From assembly GCA_951799445.1 (NCBI GenBank), contig OX637288.1, positions 3,784,501 through 3,848,500 on the forward strand: DNA of 64,000 bases. Direction: 5' to 3'. This DNA comes from Pseudisothecium myosuroides. Taxonomy: Eukaryota > Streptophyta > Bryopsida > Hypnales > Lembophyllaceae. Both the position numbers and the translations under genes were made by a program. Numbering within the stretch: the first letter of the stretch is position 1; each line of letters opens with the position of its first letter. Shown here piece by piece: positions 57,723-64,000 of this stretch. The notes under the pieces are model-generated. The model made no database searches. It worked only from the letters and a program-made list of their open reading frames with translations, and was not told where the DNA came from.

Positions 57723-58672
57723 TTAAAGGATTAAGTTACTTCATTTTGCCTTTGGCCCTTCCTTATTGATCGGACGCAATCACAGCTGGCCAGCGGTTAG
57801 ACGCTTGGATTCAGCCGCGAACGCCCGTCAACGTCCATAAGCGCTTGTTGGCGTTTCAGACTCTCTGTCTTTCTCCGCAGTCTTCCGACATTCCCCATTC
57901 CTCAGACGCCACTTGTTGAAATCACTCCTGATATTCCGACAACGATCCGTCAGACTCCCATTCTGCACTGTGCCAACAACTAGAATTATTGGTACTCAAT
58001 CGCTCTATATCTGAAAAATCTCCTCTCAGACTTCTTCTTCTCCTTGTGACGGTGATCTTCCTCTGGCAAGTTTTGTCTGCATCACTTTGCTTCGGTATGC
58101 TCTGTTCTCCTTTACCTTGTGGATTTCAGCTTTGTGGCTTGTGATTTCACATTAAAATTTTTTTGGTAGGAATTGGGTTGCTACAGTTTGTGAATTTTGA
58201 ATGCGGATTAGCACTTTACGTAGCGCTTTCATATGCAGTAATCAGGCTCTGTTTTCATACTCCAAATGCTGTATTTCATTATCAGTGTAAGACTCAGATT
58301 TGTGTCTTGTTTCTACAGATCACCGTCCATTGCTGTTGCACTCCATCTAGGATCGTTGCATTCTACATTTGGGGTTTTGATATAGGGTATGAGTCATTCC
58401 TGCGCAGCACTAATCTTTTTCTCATTGGTGTAGAATTTAGTTCAAGGGGTATCAGTCTGGTTATAGTTTGTGTGAATGTAAGTAGACAACATGCGAGATA
58501 GCTTGGAAATTTTGAAGTGCAACATAACTAACCTACCTCTTGTTTTGATTGTATTAACTTGTGTTATTTAATACAATGTAATGAACTCTTTTTAATTGTA
58601 CTTAACTTGCTTTTGAGATACGTTGATCGTGGTTTTGTATGGGAAGGAATTGGTGGTGTGTAGAGGAGCGCA
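57723..58672. promoter_or_regulatory. Upstream region of the oxidoreductase gene
   Basis: About 950 bases before the start codon. A C/T-rich stretch (57860-58080) looks like a transcribed 5' leader, and a donor-like CGGTATG near 58095 hints at a leader intron. The frame at 58163-58501 has no motif and is probably not translated. Confidence 0.4.
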
Positions 58673-61600
58673 ATGGCAGACGGATTGCCGGGGTTGGCTC
58701 TGTTGGGGTCTGGCGTGTTCGCCTCATCCCAATATCTGCCGAAATTAGGTGAATTGAATGAAATTGTCTCGCTGAGGACTATTTGGAGTCGATCAGAGGT
58801 AAATTGTTTTTCATTAATTCACATCAAGGCAGAAGTTCATTATCACAAGGTATTGGCAAATGGATTCTGAAACTCTAATCGTGTTAATTGGATGGCAGGA
58901 TGGTGCAAAGAAAGCCTTGCTGTTGGTCAAATCATATGCACCCAATGCTGAAGCTATGTGGGGCGAAGAGGGCTTGGAGTCCATTTTCCAAGACAAGTCT
59001 ATTCATGCTGTCGCCGTTGTTTTGCCCGCTCAATACCAGGTTAGTCGAAGGTGGTGATTGCTGCTCACTCTTGTGAGATTTTGCATAACTCTTTCACAAA
59101 AACTCTTGTTTATTTTTATCTAATTATTTTTTTATCCACAAATCTCTCGCAAGTTTTGTGAATTTTTAATGGTGTGCACCCCATTGTGCAGCTAGAAATT
59201 GTTCTGCGAGCTTTGGAGGCAGGGAAACACGTGATCCAAGGTGAGCGTACACATTGTCTACTGTTGGTGGTTTGGTGACTTATGTTGACACATAGCTGGA
59301 CTTTGGAATTCCAAGCAAGCCATGACTTTGGGTTTTTGGCACATACTGGAGTCGACATTGAACAGATGTTACTTGGTCGAAATTTCTTATTCAGAAGATT
59401 CGGTTACAATTATATAGATTTGCAACTCAACAGTATGTGTTACAAAATAGTTGTGCTGACTTCTTTTTCGTGGCTGTGGTTCTGATCCGCTTACGACGTT
59501 TGGATTAAAGAGAAACCTGTGGCTCCAAGTAAGCTACATATACCCTCAAGCAGCACATGTTTCTTGGACTGATATTTCAGTGCTTTTGTTTGACCTCTTT
59601 GATGTTTATAAGGCGTTTAACACAGAATTATTCCAGCTGCTATGCTTTTTCCGACATCAACCAACTCGAATACAGTCGTTTTCATAAATTGTTAAGTTGC
59701 ATAAACAGTTACAAAAGACGTAGATAGACTCTGAACTTGTTTGTGCTCAGGCGTTGCGGATGTGCGGAAGGCTTGGTCGGAGTATCAAGCTCTTGCTAAA
59801 AAGAATGTGAAGTTACCAATCTGGGCGGTGGCAGAGAACTACCGCTTCGAGCCTGCTTTGATCCAGGTTATTTTTTCAATGCAGTCATGCTCTACTAAAG
59901 TATGCAGAGTCGAAATCTTGCAAAATTCTTTTTGGATAGAACCACGCCTTAAAGAATTGTATTGTTGTTTAAGAAACCTTACATGGTGGTGAGAGTCTGG
60001 CGAATCAAAGTGCTGTAAAATTCTTCTGTTAGGTATTAAAATTGCCGGCCTGCTGTTTCATATACTTTTATATTCAATTTCTTACCCGGTATATCTCTTT
60101 GATACGCTGTTTTCCTGTGTTGCTTCCATCGGCTTACTATAGCGGTGCCATGGGACAGTGCCACTGACTGTAATTGGGAAACATTTTGTCCCCAGGCAGG
60201 AAAGTTTGTGAAAGATTTGGGTCAAATCATGGGCGTACAAGTGCTGATAGAAGCACCGATGAATAGCTCCAGCCCCTACTTTTCTAGCTCGTGGCGCCGC
60301 GATCCAAGTTTCAAGGTTAGAAAGCCCCTGTCCTTTGCAACCTGTTGGTCGGGTCATGCTTTCATGTGATGAGAGTTATATGGGTGCCTAATATCTGTCT
60401 TCCAAGTTCTGTTCAGCTTAATTTATATGAAATTGCATAGAATGGAACCAAAGTGACCAGTTTGAATGCAGCTGCGCTCTGATTTACAATCATGCGTTGT
60501 CTTGATGCAGGGTGGATTCATGCTCGATGGCGGTGTTCATTTTATTGCTGGATTGCGAATGGTATGTTTCACCCCATCTTCAGTACCTATTTCTCCACCT
60601 CTAGTTGAAAGCTATAATACTCTTTATTCATCCTCTTCATTGTCTTTGACGCATTGCAGACGGTGACATAAATTGCATTCCACTTCAAGTGTCTATAAGA
60701 GGGTGTGTGGGTTTCTGACAAATATTTGTAATCAATATAGTTAATTCCCTTGTAGCACTCTGAAATTGGTTGAATATTGCTACAAAACATGTCGACTAAA
60801 GAACTACTTGTGAAGGAAGTTTACTACAGTAGAACTTCTAATAAGAGTCGGGCCGGGATCGGTCTGACGCATTACTGTAGAGAGATTTATTACTTTAGAG
60901 AGTGATGTTTATTAGAAGTTCTACTGTATTTGCTGCGAATTGAAAATAGAAAGCAGGTCTTTGCGTATTGCTTGACTAGGTGTCATTCATAATCGTTGGC
61001 AAAGGTCTCGAGGCAAAATAGAACATTACCAAGTTTCTTACACTGCTTTCCTTGCAATGCAGATTTTGGGTTGTGAGGTTGCTTCTGTGTCAGCCATTGT
61101 GTCACATGTTGATCAAACTCTACCGCCCCCTGATAATTTATCGGCTCTGATGTGAGCTCTGAAAATTGTCTCTCTCTGTTAATTTTATGTGTTGTCCACA
61201 AACTCGAGAATAATTTACGCAAAGATGGGAAAAATTAAGCCAAGGCCTCCATTCTTAAAGGACTCTTTAGGATATTATTTTTACTTTATAATCATGCATC
61301 AAGAGTAGGTTTCAAAGAATACAAAACAACAGGAGAATTGCCCACAATCATCTCAAGTGCACGTTTCTCCTAATTTTTGTCGTGGTTTTCTTTTTGCACT
61401 AGACAATTATGGAATGGAAGTGCCGGAGTTGTCAACATCTGCTACTCTGCGACAACAAGGAAGGTAACTCGCAAGTGCCATCACTCAAGGATATTTTTTC
61501 ATATTATTGGTAGTGATGCTTTTCTGTATTTTTCTTCAAATTTGACCGTCTTTTAGATGCTCTGCTGCGACTCATGTGGACCAATCCCTTTGTGTATGCA

Positions 61601-62619
61601 GATGTTCTGGAGAGTGGTGGGCTCTCTTGGCACAGTGGAGGCCGAACGTGTAGTACAGAATGGACAGCATGGTTACAAGGTAACAAGGACTTTCCTCAAA
61701 TACCACTGTCCGGTTTGATCTCCTGGTGATCACTTCGCCTCAGAGGACTGAGATGTCATTCTTTTAATATGACCAATTTGATTGATCGAATTGTGAATAA
61801 TATAATTCAAATGGTTTAGATCGCCAGAATCAGTGAAGAACACATGGCCTTTCATTTACATAGATAGTCTCTCCTTAACTTGTACCCGTGTATAATAGTT
61901 GTAAGTTTCTAATTTTCTATTTCCGTCATATCACAGACTACGTACCAGCCTATTAAAGGAGAGGCTCACGTTGTCTTCTGCCCTTTCGCTGGCGTGTATG
62001 AGGAGCTCAAGGAATTTGCCGACGATGTTGCAAAATGTGTCTTCCAGGTGATTTATGTTCCATCTTCTGCTTAAGCTGACCCTCTTGACCACAGGAGAGG
62101 CAAACATACTCTAACTTAGTTTGTAGTCTCCTCACGCATAGCCCTCTCCAATACTTGAAATTGTCGAGGACTGCCTAAGCAGTTTATGTTTTGAACTAAA
62201 CGAAAAGTTTACCCCTAATGGGTTCATGCTCTAAAACTAACCAATTCCATTGATCATACTATGAAAACTATAATTCAGATTGGGCTAGTTTTTATATCAC
62301 CAGAGAATCAGCAAAGAACAATGCATGTGATGGTCAATAAATCCAATAAATTCGGAGTAAGGAAAGTTAACATATGACGTACTTTAAATTGCTACGGAGT
62401 AATAAGAAAACATGGCCCAATTCAGGCCTCTTCGTCCTTTAGGTGAACTTAAACTGTGAATCGGATTGTCAAAATCAATGACAGGGACGGTCAGCAGAAG
62501 AAGCGGACAAGCGAAGCTCAGTTTTGGAAGCCATGCGTGATGTGGCGGTAATCGAGGCCATGCTCAGCTCAAGTGATAACAAAGGGACTCCTTGTGTTGT
62601 TGAAGTTGGGCTTGCATAG
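58673..62619 (+). CDS. Gfo/Idh/MocA-family NAD(P)-dependent oxidoreductase (12 exons)
   Basis: Exons: 58673-58798, 58899-59039, 59192-59240, 59511-59528, 59751-59866, 60196-60315, 60511-60561, 61063-61151, 61403-61463, 61602-61679, 61937-62047, 62485-62619. All phases agree, giving 364 residues, the usual length of the plant members (At4g17370-like, from memory). The N-terminal Rossmann fold shows LALLGSGVFASSQYLPKL, with a slightly altered glycine loop. HVIQEKPVAP (about residues 101-110) is the conserved EKP motif, encoded partly by an 18-base microexon. WAVAENYRFEPAL and GGFMLDGGVHFIAGLRM (with the catalytic-region DxGxH pattern) follow. The family oxidises or reduces sugars and related compounds; the plant substrate is unknown. 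The last 40 residues are an acidic helix. Confidence 0.93.
60827..60926. mobile_element. 100-base pogo/Emigrant-like MITE in an intron
   Basis: Perfect 18-base inverted termini CAGTAGAACTTCTAATAA and their complement are flanked by TA on both sides (60825-60826, 60927-60928). The start CAGTARAACYTCTA is like that of plant Emigrant elements, which move with pogo-type transposases. It lies in the oxidoreductase intron 60562-61062 and should be removed by splicing. Confidence 0.82.
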
Positions 62620-63236
62620 AGAATACGACATTCTAGAGCGAATTCATTGTTTTCAGTGAGAATGGTCTTGATGCTGCACAGGGGATTTGAAGGTTACTAT
62701 CATCACAAGCTTCTGAAGCTGTTTTATTGAGGATGAGAACTTTTTATAGATACCAAGATGTGCAGATTGCAGCAGTTCATGAGAACGGATCTTACTGGTT
62801 TGAGGACTTAGCAGTCGTGAAAGAAATGAAACTGAATATCAAACTTGCGGTGGTTAGTTAGAAGAGATTAGTCCTGTTGTGGTATACATATCTGGTAATT
62901 TAGTAAGTTGCAAACCTTAGAACCCTGAATCAAGACAAGACTTTTGTCACAAAACTAGTATCAAACCTTCCTTTTTCATTTCAAGTTTAATGACTCCCAT
63001 ATAAGCACTTGAATGTGCGCAAGTGTCTTGCACGGATCAATCACGTATGCTATATATGAACTTATGAAATAAGTATGGTAGCACAATGAGAAAGAAGTAG
63101 AAAAGTTTTGATTTAAATGCCTAAATATCTAGGAACCACCGTCTCAAAAGAAAAATGCTTCAAAGTGACCCATATCAAACCCGCTGCCCCAAACATGAAC
63201 AATTTTCTCAATACGACTTCATTTGAGTCATGAATA
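62620..63236. other. 3' flank of the oxidoreductase gene
   Basis: The 3' untranslated region and spacer. Nothing else is recognised. Confidence 0.35.
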
Positions 63237-63562
63237 AGGTAACAGGCTCTGAAATCGCACAGGTTCTAAAATTGCCCACCCTATTCAAATGTACATTGCT
63301 TGTACATGTAACTATTTTATAGCCTTCAGCGATGTACAAACAATGTACATTTTAGGGGGTGGGCGATTTTAGAGTCCTATGCCACTTCAACTTCAAAATT
63401 TCATAACTAAATCCACGAAGCTCCAAAAAATATGAAACGATTTGGTTTAGATGCCAATTCCTCGTCTTTCAAGGAAAATTTACTGAAAAATATTTTAAGA
63501 CGTTTCACCTCCCCAAAATTCAGTTTCAGCTCTTAGGTGGGCAATTTCTGAACCTGTTACCT
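63237..63562. mobile_element. Tc1/mariner-type MITE with TA duplication and nested inner palindrome
   Basis: Inverted termini AGGTAACAGGCTCTGAAATC and the complement of GAATTTC-type right end (read as AGGTAACAGGTTCAGAAATT) are flanked by TA (63235-63236 and 63563-63564). A second inverted pair lies inside: TTCTAAAATTGCCCACCC (63271-63288) and GGGTGGGCGATTTTAGAGTC (63357-63376), enclosing two GTACATTG-type palindromic words. There is no coding frame. The left terminus resembles the element at 10061. Confidence 0.72.
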
Positions 63563-63840
63563 TAACATATTTCAACATGATATATTTAACATAGACTTAT
63601 AACTCAAAATCTTCCTACAATTGCAATATATTCTTTATACATCTCATACATCTATACAAGAAACTTGTTTATTGTCTTTACAATTATCGCTGGTAGGTAG
63701 GCTCATTATTTACACAGCGGCATGACGATATAGTGCACCGTACCATCCAATGATTTCCTTCGGAGAAGAACTTCATAAATAGACTTGCCTGTCCTTTGTC
63801 CATGGGCTCCAAATGCCACACTAATTTCAATCTCCAGTCC

Positions 63841-64000
63841 CTAAAACACTCCAGGAATGAGCACACTCCTTTCTTGTGGGAATCCATCCACCTTCTTCAT
63901 GTACCACTGCTTCGTTTTGATCGTGCGTGCAGTCAAGTAGCATAATACGAATATCGCCGTGGAAAAACCCACAGGGGTTTGGCTAATCACTGCCATCCCA
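63841..64000 (-). CDS. C-terminal exon of a steroid 5-alpha-reductase/polyprenol-reductase-family protein (partial)
   Basis: The minus strand is open from the window edge to TAG at 63843-63841. It reads PVGFSTAIFVLCYLTARTI (membrane segment) and then KTKQWYMKKVDGFPQERSVL with IPGVF at the stop. The short ending after a final membrane helix, with QWYxxK, a Pro-x2-Arg turn and xLIPxxF, is the C-terminal signature of SRD5A3/PPRD and related 3-oxo-5-alpha-steroid 4-dehydrogenases. These enzymes reduce polyprenols or steroids in the ER. The exon may begin at an AG near 63990 or continue beyond the window. Assignment rests on about 45 residues. Confidence 0.5.
   Translation of the reverse strand, partial: GMAVISQTPVGFSTAIFVLCYLTARTIKTKQWYMKKVDGFPQERSVLIPGVF

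Noticed and set aside
58163..58501. 112-residue frame upstream of the oxidoreductase
   Set aside because: Hydrophobic, no motif, and it lies in the presumed spliced leader.
1..64000. CRISPR arrays, riboswitches, tRNA or rRNA genes
   Set aside because: No regularly spaced direct repeats of that type and no recognisable RNA gene were seen. A tRNA scan could not be run, so absence is not proven.

Overview
The window is nuclear DNA of a land plant. The evidence is intron-split genes with plastid or mitochondrial targeting peptides, plant-only families (PILS auxin carrier, plastid ribosomal protein PSRP5, P-class PPR, LysM receptor kinase, SBT2-type subtilase) and plant DNA-transposon classes (Stowaway, CACTA, PIF/Harbinger-like, hAT). 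I cannot fix the lineage from sequence alone. The divergence of several proteins hints at a non-seed plant (bryophyte, lycophyte or fern), but that is a weak inference.

Layout. 1-4681: the 3' half of a LysM-type receptor kinase gene (+), with mobile elements in its introns. 4682-11092: AT-rich DNA without a credible gene, carrying a CACTA-end MITE, a degenerate repeat array and several terminal-inverted-repeat elements. 11093-13275: a broken hAT transposase (-). 13276-16483: non-coding DNA with a MITE and two tandem duplications. 16484-22534: a complete ten-exon subtilase (-). 23393-24528: a two-exon LEA-like protein (+), divergent from it. 25065-25978: an organelle-targeted MTH1-like Nudix hydrolase (-). 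27150-28643: a cyclophilin with a charged tail (-, first exon not found). 30882-34500: a three-exon PPR protein (-). 35767-38908: an intact two-exon hAT transposase-like gene (+) whose intron appears to be GC-AG. 38909-42508: repeats. 42509-43133: PSRP5 (-). 44249-45109: a SIS-domain sugar-phosphate isomerase-like protein (+). 45563-49222: a ten-exon PILS carrier (-). 49223-57722: mostly gene-free, with nested transposons at the right. 58673-62619: a twelve-exon Gfo/Idh/MocA oxidoreductase (+). 63841 to the edge: the last exon of a steroid 5-alpha-reductase-family protein (-).

The genes are an ordinary mix of unrelated housekeeping and signalling functions, and no operon-like or cluster logic is visible. 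Three pairs are divergent and may share promoter DNA: subtilase/LEA, PPR/hAT gene and PSRP5/SIS. The most unusual items are the intact hAT gene with its GC-AG intron, a family of elements ending in TTTAACCC-type inverted repeats (one copy duplicated and itself invaded), and the MTH1-like Nudix protein with an apparent transit peptide. Exon models were built by hand from splice sites, reading phase and family similarity. No alignment or transcript data were available.
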